64,000 bases of DNA from Sitta carolinensis (lineage: Eukaryota > Chordata > Aves > Passeriformes > Sittidae). The notes under the pieces were generated by a model. The model was not told the origin of the DNA and made no database searches. It saw nothing but the letters and a program-made list of their open reading frames with translations. Position 1 is the stretch's first letter. Every line of letters starts with the position of its first letter. Below, piece by piece: positions 1 through 12,309 of the stretch. The translations under genes and the position numbers were made by a program. Where the stretch lies: contig JAVUNC010000004.1 in assembly GCA_032173965.1 (NCBI GenBank), forward strand, positions 22,173,001 to 22,237,000, read 5' to 3'.

Positions 1-711
1 AATGTCCCTGGGTCAGAATGCAGACAAGGAGATCAATTACTAATTATTGTCATGAGCCAAATAGATTTGACTTGGGGAAAATTAGTTTATTTTACTGCCG
101 ATTAAAATATGTTTGGACTCTGAGAAACAATGATAGATTAATCAATACTCTTTCTCCTCAGGCTCTATTACATTCCTTCCTTCCCAACTCCTCCACCTCT
201 TCCCTTAGCCAGTGCTGGGAATGGGGGCTTGCATGCACCCAGAGCTGCTCTGCAGCTTCTACCACCTCACAGTTTGATCATGCTCCAGCATGGGCTTCCC
301 ACAGGCTGTGGTTTCTTCAGGGAACATCCTCCTCTTGCTCCACCATGGCCTCTTCCACAGGCTGAAGGGGAATCTCTGCTCCCGTGCCTTCGGCACCTTC
401 TCCCCCTCCTTCTCTCACCTTGGAGGGCTCACAGCTGTTTCTCTCACTTTTTCTTCCTCTCTTTATCTTGGTTGTGTTTTCTTTCCTTTCTTACATGTGT
501 CTCCTGCGGTGCCTGCGAGGGGCCGTGGCTCAGCCCTGCCCCGCGCTGGGCCGTCGGATCCGGCTGGATCCGGCTGTGTCCGGCTGGAACGGGCTGGATC
601 CAGCTGGATCCGGCTGTGTCCGGCTGGGGCAGCCCCGGCCTCCCCTCATGGAGCTCCGCAGCCTCCGCTGCGAGCCCGGGCACCCACACCCTGTACAGCC
701 TCTATGGTACA
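1..711 (+). mobile_element. ERVL-type LTR (TguLTR5-like), 5' end outside window
   Basis: GC-rich block inside AT-rich DNA whose wording matches, from memory, a common songbird LTR: a 'tgacttggggaaaattag' stretch near 69-87, repeated phrases of the type 'catgctccagcatgggctt' (279-298), a 'ggggaatctctgctcc' segment near 366-381, then a long pyrimidine-rich part. A proposed 3' end is TACA at 708-711. The same family, better preserved and in the opposite orientation, lies at 60004-61035. The beginning of the element is outside the window, so target duplications cannot be tested and it may be a solo LTR or part of a provirus. Frames read through it (for example 229-750) are not genes. The family assignment is from memory. 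Confidence 0.7.
556..635 (+). repeat. 10-bp minisatellite inside the LTR
   Basis: Seven consecutive decamers based on ggatccggct, plus a degenerate eighth. Units 1, 2 and 6 are identical, units 3 and 7 are both gtgtccggct, and units 4 and 5 are variants. The pair 566-585 recurs exactly at 606-625, so there is a 40-bp higher-order period. The array has six or more CpG sites in a CpG-poor region. Confidence 0.9.
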
Positions 712-980
712 AGCAGAGAACACTTCTGTGCACCTCAATTTATGAATTAAAACGTCAAATAATTAATATGCTATCTTACTAATTAGTAATTAGAATCAGT
801 TTAAACTGAATATCTGGACAGAAGAGAAGCTACAACAGTTATTTACAAGAAGGTAACTGCAATTATTCCACAGAAAACAGCAGCAGTGCTATGACAGGAC
901 ATGCACAGGTTACATGTCCATAACATGACCTTTCACAAAGCCATTTGCTGTCAGCAATCAGAAGAGTTACCCACAGGGTA
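712..980. other. Non-coding stretch between two LTRs
   Basis: AT-rich sequence between the LTR ending near 711 and the LTR/PBS pair at 981-1361. If the latter is a real retroviral LTR on the - strand, bases 900-980 would be the first part of its internal region. I see no recognisable gag sequence. No gene seen. Confidence 0.4.
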
Positions 981-1361
981 TGACACCAAATGGTACTGTG
1001 AAAAACGAGGTTCACTTTCTTGGTAAAATTTAAAAATGTTTAAAAGAGACAATAAGAGAATTAAAATAAAGCAAAGGTTAAACAGACGACCGGGTGCCTT
1101 GGTGCGCTGCCGAGAGCACACCGGTGTCTTGGAATCACCCCTTTTTATACTGTTCTTTATGCATTGACTAATGCACATTCACTTTTCTAGGAACTGTTCT
1201 GCATAGTCATTCCTTGGGTTCGTCAAGTGTAATCCCACTTTTATTCGGTTCTTACCAGCTTTTGATTTGGGCTTTGGTCTCTTTTTCACAAGCAGTGAAT
1301 GCTGCTAGTCACTTCGGCCTCTTTTGAAAGTTATCTATTCAGGCAGCTGAAACAGACTACA
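981..1361 (-). mobile_element. ERVL-like LTR with adjoining primer-binding-like site
   Basis: Read on the - strand, a TATAAAA box (about 1150-1144) is followed by a GC-richer segment with CpGs, a T-rich stretch containing 'tttattttaattctc', and a possible end ...CA at 992-991. Two bases later comes TGGTGTCA (988-981), the opening of the leucine-tRNA primer site used by ERVL elements. A plausible 5' end TGTAGT lies at 1361-1356, giving a ~371-bp LTR. No matching target duplication was found, which fits an LTR still joined to internal sequence or a truncated copy. The left boundary is better supported than the right. Confidence 0.45.
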
Positions 1362-3299
1362 CCTAAATTCTAAACTACAGCAAAAAACCTTCATTATACA
1401 TCTATTTAGGCAGTTAAAGCACACTAAAATCTACAGAAAAAAAATAACATATTTATAACATTAATTTCAACATATGCAAAAAAACAACACCAAAATATGT
1501 ATTTATAACAGTACTTAAAGCCAAAAATCAGCACATCCTTGCAAAAAAACCCCACTTTTACCTGCCATGTGTGGAATCACAGAAACATTATCTTAATAAT
1601 TTACATCCATTCTGTTGCCTAAAGGAAGTGGAGATTTAAAACCTGAGAGAGCATCTCACACAGAAAGATAGCAGAAGCTACTATAAGATTAGTACAAGAT
1701 GCATAATTTATAACTGATTCTCTATCACAGAAGATAAATATATATTTAATTTATATTTACTCCCACTGCCCCCAGCACCAACTTTTTTTCTTTAAGTCAC
1801 AGAAAAAGGGAAGATAAAGTGAGTAAATTGTTCAAGCTTAATTAAAAATAAATTGCAGGAATTATAACACTAATATTTTGCTAGTAGAGGGAGGTTCCTT
1901 ACGTATCCAAACTCACCAAGTTCATTCAATAAGCAGAAATAAGCTACGAGCTGAATGCTTGTGATGTATTTGGCCTTGAAGAAAAGCAGTTGTTTCTCTA
2001 GGTGCCCCCAAAGAGGCACGGCAGCGAAGGTGCCCGTCTGCTGAGGGAAGTCCCAATGTCACAGCAGCCTGTGACCACAGCTGCCCGAGTCCCTCGGGGA
2101 GTGGGAACACAAGACATGACCTGGCCAAGGCCAAAGCAGCACACAGCTGGAGGGGAAATGAAGAGATGGCAGCTCCCAGGTGCAGGAGGTGGGCCAGGGG
2201 CTTCGAGGGTGTGCAGCTGCTGGCAAAGGCGAGGCCACCAGCAGCTCCAGCTTGGTGGGACCACGTGGGGAAAGAGAAATTCCCAGAGTACAGGCTGCTG
2301 GAGCATGGGCCTAGTGCGGTTGTTACTTAGGCAGGGAAGGACTTGCCTCATGGGAAATCACAGCATTTCACCACAGTTGCAGACACCAACAGAGGAGAGC
2401 AGCCAGTTCATGTCTCCAGTGCCTAAAACTAAAACTGGTGGCTGCTGAATAAATGAACCAGTGGGCTGCAGCACTGTGTTATATCCATGAAGAAGTGTCT
2501 TCTATTTTCTTAATATTTCTACCCACTGTACACAAAATGCAGCCACAGAAATGGTTTCATACATCTCTGTGCTAAATGACATGGAAAGAAAACATCAGCT
2601 AATATTTGACAAAACTGGACAAAACCAAAGCAATGCTGTAGTGTGCCAAAAATCAAAGTGATACCATAAACCATGACTGCCAAAGGACTAAAACTAATGT
2701 TTTATCTGTAAAAGAAGTTATTTTACTCACTATAAAGCTATGGCGTTTTGTGCTTGAGAAAGAAAACAGTTGTAACTTTTAAGTAAAGTCATGTATTCAT
2801 GGTTACTTGACGACATAACCAGAAATTGAGTCAGGAAAACAAAGGTCTTTCAGGAATTTTGTCACCCATGCCTTGTCAAACAGTTCAAGAAATGTTCTTA
2901 AAAAACATTTGCACTAGTCATTTTAAGCTTCATTATGTAAATTATGCCTGTTTACTCTCACATATGGATGTCACACCAGTCATCTTTTTGGAAAGTGTGT
3001 CCTATTATTCCACACAGGTGTATATAGGTATCTGTTATTTTATATCGCTTCTGAGGCTAGCTTGCATTTCCTACATCAGAAGGCCTTAGGGAGATACCAA
3101 CATCAGGCTGGGAACAAGGTTACATCAATGAACTATTGTTTCAACTTCAGAATAAATGAGGATGAATTTTATTTGAAACTTTGTTTTACAAATCCATTAT
3201 AGAACATCCATAATGTCGTAAATTATATTCACGCTCCCACTTGTGAGTTGTTTGGAAATGAAAAAATGTACTGAACCCTTCAGTTGGAAAAAAATCCCC
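1362..3299. other. Non-coding DNA with a GC-rich island
   Basis: AT-rich single-copy DNA except for 2000-2450, which is clearly richer in G and C, is open in frames on both strands (148 codons +, 117 codons -) and ends in an AATAAA-like 'tgaataaatgaacc' at 2445-2458. The translations are low-information and resemble no family I know. It could be an unrecognised LTR or old repeat. No gene is called. Confidence 0.4.
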
Positions 3300-3318
3300 A
3301 AAAACCAAACAAACAGAA

Positions 3319-3353
<35 letters not shown>

Positions 3354-3425
3354 AAAAAAAAAATTAAAAACAACCAAACCAAAACACCCTGAGACAAAAA
3401 GACAAAAAAACCACAAACCCTCAAA
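3300..3425. repeat. A-rich low-complexity tract with A33 run
   Basis: An uninterrupted run of 33 A (3320-3352) sits inside a wider A-rich stretch with CAAA and CCAAA motifs. There is no adjoining gene-like sequence, so it is not the tail of a processed pseudogene. Confidence 0.9.
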
Positions 3426-4064
3426 ACCCTATCAAAGGAAAATAAATTATATTTTATTATATTTTATTCCTCTACTAAGTGAAATTTAGACAAAAGGAAA
3501 GTCTGTGAAGAGGACTCTTCACAGGCCAGGTACTAATAACTGAAAGATCACCCACATTTCCACTTCTTTAGCTTTTATGTGGTTGCTTTATATTAGAGTA
3601 TCATGGCACCTCCACAAAAACCAGTGGCACAAAGCCAGTGTAATTGCAATGATAACAAATGGCTTAGAAGCTGTGCAACACATAAAAAATTGCCTGAAGG
3701 GGGAAAATATATAAATTTCTGGAGCATTTTTTTAATGTTTTTTACAAATTGGATTACACTAGTATTGCCTGAAAAATCCCCTACTCCAGCCTTTTTTTGG
3801 TGGTTCCACTTTAGGCAAAAGCTTTGAGGCAAAAGAAAATACGCTAGCAAATATTTGAATAGATACAAGTAGCATGTTTGTCCTTAGCAGCAATAGGGAG
3901 ATATCTAAAAAAGTACATTACCGTCCAAATAGGAATGTATTTAACAAACAGTCTATGTAGTGGTCAGTGTTCCTTCTGTGAGGAAGACTAAATATTTGTG
4001 TCCAGAACTTTAAAGAATATTCAGATCACATTCAGGTCACAGTTACTAATGCAAATTATTTTAA
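3426..4064. other. Non-coding single-copy DNA
   Basis: AT-rich. Overlapping short frames at 3593-3868 on both strands have no family resemblance. Nothing else seen. Confidence 0.5.
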
Positions 4065-4400
4065 TCCAGTACTTGAAAGGGGCTTATAAGAAAGGTAGGG
4101 GCAGACTTTCTAGTGTGGCCCATTGCAATAGGACAAGGGGCTATGGTTCTAAACTTAAAGAGGGTAGATTTACACTAATTACAAGGAAAAAGTCTTTTTC
4201 TTTTGAGGGTGATGAAACACTGGAATGGTTGCCCAGAGAGGTGATGACTCAACATGAACACATGAAAACATTCAAGTTCAGGTTGGATAGCACTCTGAGC
4301 AACATGATATTTGAAGATGTCACAGCTCATGCAGGGGATGGGACTGGATGGGATGACCTTTAAAGGTCCCTTCCAACCCAAATTATTCTGTAATTCTATG
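4065..4400 (+). mobile_element. CR1 LINE, 3' fragment
   Basis: Typical CR1 3' region: 'cagtacttgaaaggggctta' near the start, 'ggcactggaacaggttgcccagag'-type phrase in mutated form (4217-4240), 'caagttcaggttggatagc' (4273-4291), and the terminal 'aaggtcccttccaaccca' (4363-4380) followed by a decayed ATTCTRTG octamer tail (4384-4400). It is strongly 5'-truncated and keeps only the untranslated 3' part. Confidence 0.93.
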
Positions 4401-7356
4401 ACTGAGAATTCAAGTACATTGAAACTTACAGACAGATCCAGAGTTAGGGGAATAGAATGGATTATTTAAATAATAATTCAAGAGAAAGTTAAAATAATGT
4501 ACAACTGTCTTGTTTTGAACAATACATTTTGACAAAAGAAACTCAGGCAATGTCTAGATAATTTGGAAATCTACTAGAAATATTTCTTATAAGACAAAAA
4601 GTTGTACTTAAGGAAGAAGAACTGATGAAGTTCCAAACCCAAAAGTCATTGGAGCAATCAAGTGACACCTTTACTTCACCTTCTGTGTTTTTCCAAACTA
4701 TGTACCTGTTCAGCTGAATCTTCTCAGAGTGTTTTATATGTTACACATATTATAAATATGTCCCTATGAGACTTTTCACTCATTAAAATAATGTATCCTG
4801 TTTCAGAACTGAGAAAAGGATTTTCCTTCACTGTCACCTCATTATGACTTTGGATTTTTTTCCCTGAAGTTAATTGTTCTGACAATTCTATTTTAAAGGG
4901 GTCAGGCTTTGACAGTTTTAGACTATCTGCACAAAACTCACTATATTAACTTCTTGCTCCTATGTTTTTACTCCCAAGAGCTATGACATCTTCTTTTCTA
5001 TACAAACCTTTGAAGTCTGTCTATTATTTCTACCCATCATACTTGAAGTTTAATACAGTTTGTATCATTTATTACTTGAATACCTCCTGTCAAAACTGCT
5101 GCTTGGTTTGTTTGTCTTTTATAAGAAAGAAATCTAGTGGGTATTTCAGTGAGTCATAAAGTTCATTTTATCTAAATTTAACTTTCAAAAAATTCTTTTG
5201 AAGCTAAATAGTTTTGATAGTCTCAAGTGGCACTTAAAAGAAGTGGTTGCTGCTACTAATATGAAATAATGATCATTTCTGGAAATGTTTGAGAATTATG
5301 TGAGTGCTTGGGGCTAACTCTGTATTTATTGTATTAAGCATCATATACTTGTATTTGTCTTCATTATGTCACTTGTCATCTCCTTTGGACATATGTTTGC
5401 AATGTTCAAAACCTTCATGAAGATAAGTCATCTGTGTAGTTCAGTGCTTAAATTTAAACATAATTCTTATGTAGAACATGAGTGGGCTGTAAAAGAAAAG
5501 GGGGAGGCACTGCACATACAAGAATATCTGACATAGACAATCAGGACATGGAGATGTGGATTTTCACCAGTGAATCCATTTAGAGTGTATATAGGTAGGA
5601 CTGGAAGGAAAAGCAGTGGCACAACTTCTTTCTTACCCTGTAACAAGGATCACCTACCATGGCAAAGATCCAGAATCCTTAGGAAAACTCATGCACCTGT
5701 GAAAGCTGGAATTATTTGTTAATATTGTTTGTTACTTGTTAGTTGTTAATTTTGTATCTTTGCTCACTTTTTCACCCATGCTAAAAATATTTAACTATTG
5801 CATTTTTAATATCTTTTTCTACACTTGTATTTGCTATTGTATTTCTTTGGTATAGCAGTTAATTAGTCTTAGACTTCCATGACTTTTAAAACCAGGATTC
5901 TTTCCTTAACTTTTAGAGCAAAAATCTTTATGTTGAAATGTCAGCTTATTTTCAGATTATTCCTCCCTTTATACATATTCTATTGCAGTATATGGTCTAA
6001 TTTAGTGTCCTGAATTCCTATTGTGATCTACCTCAAGTTGCTAGTATGCATACAGATTTTAATGATTGCCCTCAAAGTGCCCTCTCTGTGGTATCACCTT
6101 ATCAATGTGCCCTCTTATCAGATCTTCAACAAATTCAGAAGTAATGAAGCAGAACAATCTCTTGTTAAATTTCATGGTGAACAAATTTTGGTAGCTTCAG
6201 CCTGAAGAATCACATTCCAAGAGCAAGTTAGAAATACACCTTAAATGAGAGATAATTCATCTTTCTCTCTGAGCATTTTTTATGCTCATATTTTAAGTCA
6301 CCTCTGTAGAGGTTTGCCCTAGGATGCATAATTTGATGCTTGAGCTCCTCCTATCAGGACATTTTATCTTGTTCTTCAGTCCTTTAGTCCTTACATATAT
6401 AACATATCATTTCAGGCCTTATGATCATCATTGAGATTATAGCAATATCATTTTTAGTTTGGAACAAATTGTTTCTTATGGATGACTTACCCTAACAACT
6501 GTGTTCAGGTGAATCATATTTTGCTAGTTTAAAACATTCTCATTCTAAGTGCTCCTTCCAAAGAAATGGTGTATGCAAAGCCTACTTTTTTTTCCTCATA
6601 CTTTCAATTTCAGCAAAATTTCCCTTAACATTTTATCATAATATTTGTGCATTAGTCCCAAGCAATGAGCATTGCATAGCTACCTGAAGCAAGGTATATA
6701 TTAGGCAAATTCTACCATTAAATTTCTTCAGGAAAGTGGCAATGCTCTGCATTATCTATTAGCCTATTACACGTCACTTACTCCTGCTCATGGTCGAATG
6801 ACAGCTGCCTGAAGCTGCTGTTAGCTACTCATGTGTGTCCAGATGCTGCAGGATCTTAAATCTGGACACAGGTGCTAATCTAAGGGGTTTACCTTTAACA
6901 CATATTGGATACCACCCAGACACTGCAATGGCCTGCAGGGCTCTGATATCTGTTTCTACAGGCTACACAGAAGTACCTACAAGAAGAGAAGGAGTGAGCA
7001 GATATAGCATTGTATGATAGGGAGGAAGCCAATGATAAAAGAACTACTATTGAAGGCAAGTGTTTTAGTTTTAGGTTTTCCATCTCAATTTTCAATTTTT
7101 CTTTTTAATTTGTATAAGAGTTTTAGCTAAACCTATTGCTTAGAATTGTATTTTTATTTGGGTGTTATTTTTCTTTTCACTGGCTCATATTTATGTAGAA
7201 CAGTTTGTAATCTTTAGATTTTTCTCATGAAAGTGCTGACTTCTTCAAATTGTTGTCATTTTAATGTGGAAAGAGATGTCAGTGGTGAAACAGCTTCTCA
7301 AGTCTCTGATGCCTTTTGTGGCTAGAGAAGGGTTTTAATACCAAACTACTGCAGAA

Positions 7357-7441
7357 GATTTCACATGCCTATGTGAAATCCTGAAATGCCTATTCTTGGC
7401 ATGGGCTACAGCAGTATTAACACCCTGACAGTGTGTTAATA
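7357..7441. repeat. Two adjacent perfect inverted repeats
   Basis: The first is a 10-bp stem gatttcacat/atgtgaaatc around a 4-nt loop (7357-7380). The second is a 9-bp stem tattaacac/gtgttaata around a 9-nt loop (7415-7441). They are 34 bp apart. No longer terminal inverted repeat encloses the pair. Confidence 0.85.
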
Positions 7442-8269
7442 TGGAGATTTCTGACCTCTCCAAGTAGTGGGTGGTAGACAAATGAGAAGTATGGAAAAGC
7501 TAAAAAGCAGTAATTACTATTTGGATGGATGATAGAACAAAAAGCAAGAGAATCGCTGAGACCAAAATAAGAATGAGTTTCAGGGAAACTGTCTATGCAA
7601 CTAAGAAAAACATAAAATGTGAATGAATGCTGTTTATTCAAAAGAGATGAGGAAGAAAAAGCTGTGGGAAGAAATGTCATGTTTTATGGGAAAAGAAGGT
7701 AGCTTTAGATAACACAAAGAGAATTTGGCTTATTTGACAACGATTATCAGGGAAGACATTACATGGAATGTTAGTAGAGAATTGTAAATAGAGAACCAGA
7801 TGACAGGAAACCATTTTTTGCTGAATTTTTTAACTTCGTTTTTATGTTCCAGATCCAATTAAGCTGCATGCAGCAAATAAAGCAGTAAGCCTGTCTCCAG
7901 AATTCAACTCCTGCATTGAATGACCATCTAAATCAACCTGCTTGTCTAATGCCAATGAAAGAAACCTAGACAGATTAACCAGCATGTGAAAAGCTTGCAA
8001 TTTTTAAATACTCTTCAAGAAAAAGGCAGCTTGGACTGAGATGAGATGGAGGTGTGCAAGGCAAGTGAGAAAACTGCGTAAGAATATTGGCAATTCCTTC
8101 TGCTGCTGAAACAGCAATAAAAAAGCAAATGCCAGCCAAGCAGATGGAACACAAACCAACTGTAAATGCTGCCTTTCTTGCCATTGCTCTTAACACCATC
8201 ATGGCTTACACAGGTAAGGTTTGCTCAGAGGTCAAGTGTCAATGTAAATGCAGGGTCCCTGTTTCAAAC

Positions 8270-8445
8270 AACCAAAAAAAAAAATGAGACCTGAAATTCC
8301 AAATATCAATTCAAAAAGAAAGAAAAAGCTAAATCTAAGAAAAATAGGAAAAGAGGGAATATTTAACAACATGTTAAAGGGGATACTTAATATATAAAAG
8401 AAAAAAAAAAAGGGACAAAAAAAAAAAAAAAGACCCACCAAAAAA
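8270..8445. repeat. A-rich low-complexity tract
   Basis: Repeated A runs (8272-8283, 8400-8412, 8419-8431) separated by short mixed sequence. No tail-like association with a retrocopy. Confidence 0.8.
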
Positions 8446-9437
8446 CAACTTTGGTGCTGTTTTTAGTTTCTCCCTACCACTTTGTACTTCCCATAATACT
8501 ATACTATGATGAAAAGATTCAATTTCCCTTCTCGGTCTGTTCTTTCTCTTTTTAGTTAGCTGTCATTTATTTTAACACTGGGAAAAGGGCAGTGGGGGTG
8601 GGAGGGTGGTGTATTATTACATTTCCTTACTAGCAGACTCTAGTGATTTCTTTTATTAGTCTGTCATTATTCACCCTCCTTTCCTTAGAAACCTGTATTT
8701 GATCACAGAATGAAAGAGGTATGTGGATTAAGTAACCTAATGAAGTTGCTTCAGCTTTATCTGCTACAGATCTGTAGCTGCAGTTTTATTGGTACCGTTG
8801 GCCAAACACAAAACCTATCCTTTATTGATTTCTTGATGGAGCTCTGTTATTCAGTACTGAGATGAGAGCACTTTGATCTTTTAATCTCTATGTTCACTAG
8901 TATTAAAAGTTTTTATGGTATTTGTGTCCTTTCATCTTGGATCTGTCATTCCATGATGGAACTCCACCTATCAAAATAAGCCACTTTTCCTTCCATGTCA
9001 GCATCTATTCTGAAGGGGAGTTTGGTTTTGTTACTATATGAAAAACAAGAACAACTGCTGTGATAATTGTGATTCTCATTGAATATTTTTTCTATTTATG
9101 CAAAATATTATGCAGGATATGTAAAACAAAATGAAGTATATTTTGAAATATTGTATAGGGTATGTAAAGCAATTTTAATGTGTTCTTTATGACTACATTA
9201 AATTTTTAGCTGCTCCTTCTAGTCTCTTTGGTGACAGATAGAGTATGATTCCTTTCAGGATATGTGTATTTGGGATATATTTTTTTCCATTCTATGAAAA
9301 TACTTATAACAAAAAAAGAATATTCTTCTTACTTCTAAATGATAACAAGAATTCCCGTTGTGGGAACCAGGACATCCTTCTGAGTGTCCTGGGAAGATTT
9401 ATAAGTCACAAGAATTTAGATAGAATGATAATTAGTA

Positions 9438-10002
9438 TGTCACAGGGTGAAAAAGTAGAATTTGGGGATTTTAGATGTGAGATCAGGGGGCAAAGATGGA
9501 GGAAATGGGGTGTGTCCCTGAGCTTCTTCTTCGTCCTCTTGTTCTCCACCTTCTGTGGTTGTGTGGCACATTTTGGTTGGTCTAGGACAAAAGTACACTG
9601 TACAACATAGTGGATAGATATCAGAGAATTGTTATAAATAGTGTGTAATTTTCAGTATAAAAGATAGTGCCCTCCCAAGCGCAGAAAGGAAAAAAAGAAA
9701 GGAAAAGAGAACACCACAACCTAGCCTGGGGAGTTCGGCACAGCCTGGCCTGCAGAGAAGCTGTGGCAGGCCAGGGAATGAATATTAGATAACAAAGAAT
9801 AAACAAATTTCTGAACATGAGAAAACAGACGACTTGACCTCTTCTTCAGACGCAGGGCTGGGGGAAAACAGAAAGCCTTCACAGAGACACAGACAAGTTA
9901 AGTCAGGTGGAAGCCAAGTTCATAGAAGCCTCAAAAGCTGCAAGAAAACACAACAGCAAGAAACATATATATTTTAAAAACCTAACACCCCGTGACTGGG
10001 AA
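9438..10002 (+). mobile_element. Retrovirus-like LTR (ERVK-like) with PBS-like tail
   Basis: Starts TGTCACAGGGTG at 9438 and carries the parts expected of an LTR in order: a pyrimidine-rich U3 segment (about 9515-9560), a TATA box (tataaaa, 9656-9662), a GC-richer R-like part (9670-9780), and an AATAAA signal (near 9798-9805). A possible end ...ACA is at 9985-9987. It is followed by 'ccccgtgactgggaa', which resembles the GTGACTGGGA part of retroviral primer sites. I remember a songbird LTR with this opening and layout. No 6-bp target duplication was found, so a solo LTR is unlikely and the copy is probably truncated just after the PBS. Family is uncertain; LTR nature is fairly secure. Confidence 0.6.
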
Positions 10003-10729
10003 TTTTAAGATTTCAAGGAATAATGAAGAAAAATTATGCAGTATTAACTCTCCTACATCCCAGGAGAAAATTTCTGAAAAATTGTCTATTCTGATACAGG
10101 TGGTAACACCTGCAATAATAGTATATTTTTAATTTTAAGAAAAAAAATATTCTGTACTTGTGAACAATTTCCCTTTCTACATTTTACTGAATTATGTGCA
10201 AGCTTATAAAATGTTGATAAAACAGTACCATTTCTATTGAGAAATATCTTTTAATGGAAGACTCTGGAGTAATTCTAACCCTGTCCTTTGTATTGGAAAC
10301 AAATTCACTTATGACTGAACAGAATAATGCATACAATTTTGCAGTCAGCCTCTTAAATTTACATTAACTTTCTGATGCTTGAGAAGTAAAGAATTTAAAA
10401 TTACACAATGTATGATATACTGATGAAATTCATAAGTCAGTGGATATAAATTGCCTAATGATTTGACGACATGAAAGGGAAATGTCAGACAAGGGAAAAA
10501 GCTAGCAATGTGTTCTAAGTCTTGGACTAGTCTTATGAAAAGTGCTTATTAATAACTAAAAAAAATGGCAGAAATATGGTAAAGTAAGACCGACATCTCA
10601 TCAGATAGGATGAATCACTGCCTAGGATTTCACTGATTCTGAAGGAAGATGACCTGACTGCCTATATAATTCTACGCAGATAAAAGTAGTTAAAAGAAAT
10701 AGTGGTTCCAAAGTCTAACAAAATTAAAT

Positions 10730-10862
10730 ATAGAAAAAAACCCAAACAAACATACAAACAAAAAGAAAAAAACAAGAAAAAACACAACACCAACCAGCCA
10801 ACCAAATGAAAACCTAAAAAAATTAAATAATTAAAATTCAAACAAAATAAAAAAGCCCCCAC
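10730..10862. repeat. A-rich (CAAA/CCAA) low-complexity tract
   Basis: Mix of CAAA, ACAAAC and CCAACCAG words, mostly free of G. The long opposite-strand frame here (10662-10874) is a by-product of the composition. Confidence 0.85.
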
Positions 10863-12304
10863 TAATACTGACACATCTAAGTGGTTTCAGCAAAAGGTCA
10901 ATAAGATGATTGAGGTGGAAGGGCATGATCTGTCTGAAGACAAGGATCAGGAAATTGGAGAAAGGGCAGTAAAAATATAAGCTAAAGCCTGGTTTATGAC
11001 ATCATATTATCAACCATGGTTAATATGTGAGATGGACACAAACCTGTCTCTGAGGCAACCATTGAAAGGATGAGACACAACAGTCTAGAGCTACAACAGG
11101 GAGAATTTTTCATTGAATATGAGATGTAAATCATCATGAAAAAACATTGGACTTTTCATTAGTGTTGCTATTCAAATGGAATTCCCTTTTAGGAAAATAA
11201 AATAACTTACTACACAGTATTACACAGTGCTACCTAATTCAAACTTTAAACAAAGGATTGTACAGTTTGCTGGGACTGCCACAGGCTGCCAGGACAACAT
11301 CTTCTGCTTGAATTACAGTGATTTTTTAGAGACATTGCTTCAAGGCATCCTTCCTGAAAACCTCTGATCATCCTATTTTGTTTTCTGAGAGGTACCAAAC
11401 CCTCTATTTTAGGCTAATGATATTGGTATTGTACAGTATTTACATAGTAAACACATGCTTTTGGAGTAAATAATACTCTTGAAACATTGGAAATTTAGCA
11501 GAAAGAAGAGCAGTTGAAAATGCCATGCTGAATATCGTATCAGTCTGACAAGTTTGGTCAGAATATTAACCTAAGCCACTACAACATTCTGAAGAAGAAA
11601 TCTCTTTGGCAGCTGCTTTGTCAAGAGAGAAATGCAGGAAAGTTCATATATATTTACACTCAAAGGAATAATTGTCTGCTTAGATTTTAAAAATACCGTT
11701 AATAAACTAGTAGTAGTTATTTCCATTAAAATCTCTTAGGTATTAGTTCTAGGTATCATGCTGAAAATCTGCCATATTTATGAACACTACATATATACTA
11801 TTAATATGTAGCAGAAATGCAATCAATTGACCTCTCACTTGTTAGAAAGGTCTTTAAATAGTATCCTGCAGGTAAGACCATCCTAGAAAAAGATTAGCCT
11901 AAAGGAAAGTGAAGTGCAAAATAAATATGAAGCATTAGAATTTAAGTGTAGCTTGCCAAAAGCAAAACAAGCCAAAGCATGAAATCAAAATTCTAAAAAC
12001 GTACAGTTAAGATCACTGTTTCAGGAGTGCCTCATCATTAAGCAGAGAACGCAAACTAGACACTACTCAGACTTCCATCATCACAGCCAGTGATGGTGAG
12101 GAGAAAAAAAAGAGGATTTTTTTTTTTTTCCAGTCATATATTTTACAGTTTCTTACTTTCCTTACGTTTTTCTATAGACAAAAACTAGAGTGAGTAAATA
12201 TGAAACATGGAAATTAAATCCCACCAAGCAAAACTTTCCTGGTTTTATTTTTACTATTGTTTTTACTACATTCCTTCATTTTTTTTCTCTATAGGCCTTG
12301 AACC

Positions 12305-12309
<5 letters not shown>

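Larger units (their letters stand above)
4401..9437. other. Long non-coding interval
   Basis: About 5 kb of AT-rich sequence with no frame that looks coding. It contains two hairpins (7357-7380 and 7415-7441), A-rich low complexity around 8270-8440, and a G-rich patch near 8590-8613. No recognisable transposon was found. Confidence 0.5.

Noticed and set aside
2002..2448. 148-codon + strand frame
   Set aside because: Low-information translation, with the opposite strand also open. This is explained by GC-rich composition with few stop codons.
3320..3352. A33 run as a possible retrocopy tail
   Set aside because: No decayed coding sequence on the appropriate side. The flanks are themselves A-rich low complexity.
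8069..8213. Exon-like frame ending in a strong donor (CAG|GTAAGG at 8211-8219)
   Set aside because: There is no pyrimidine tract or acceptor upstream. The opposite strand also shows an acceptor-like site, so the signals are not coherent.
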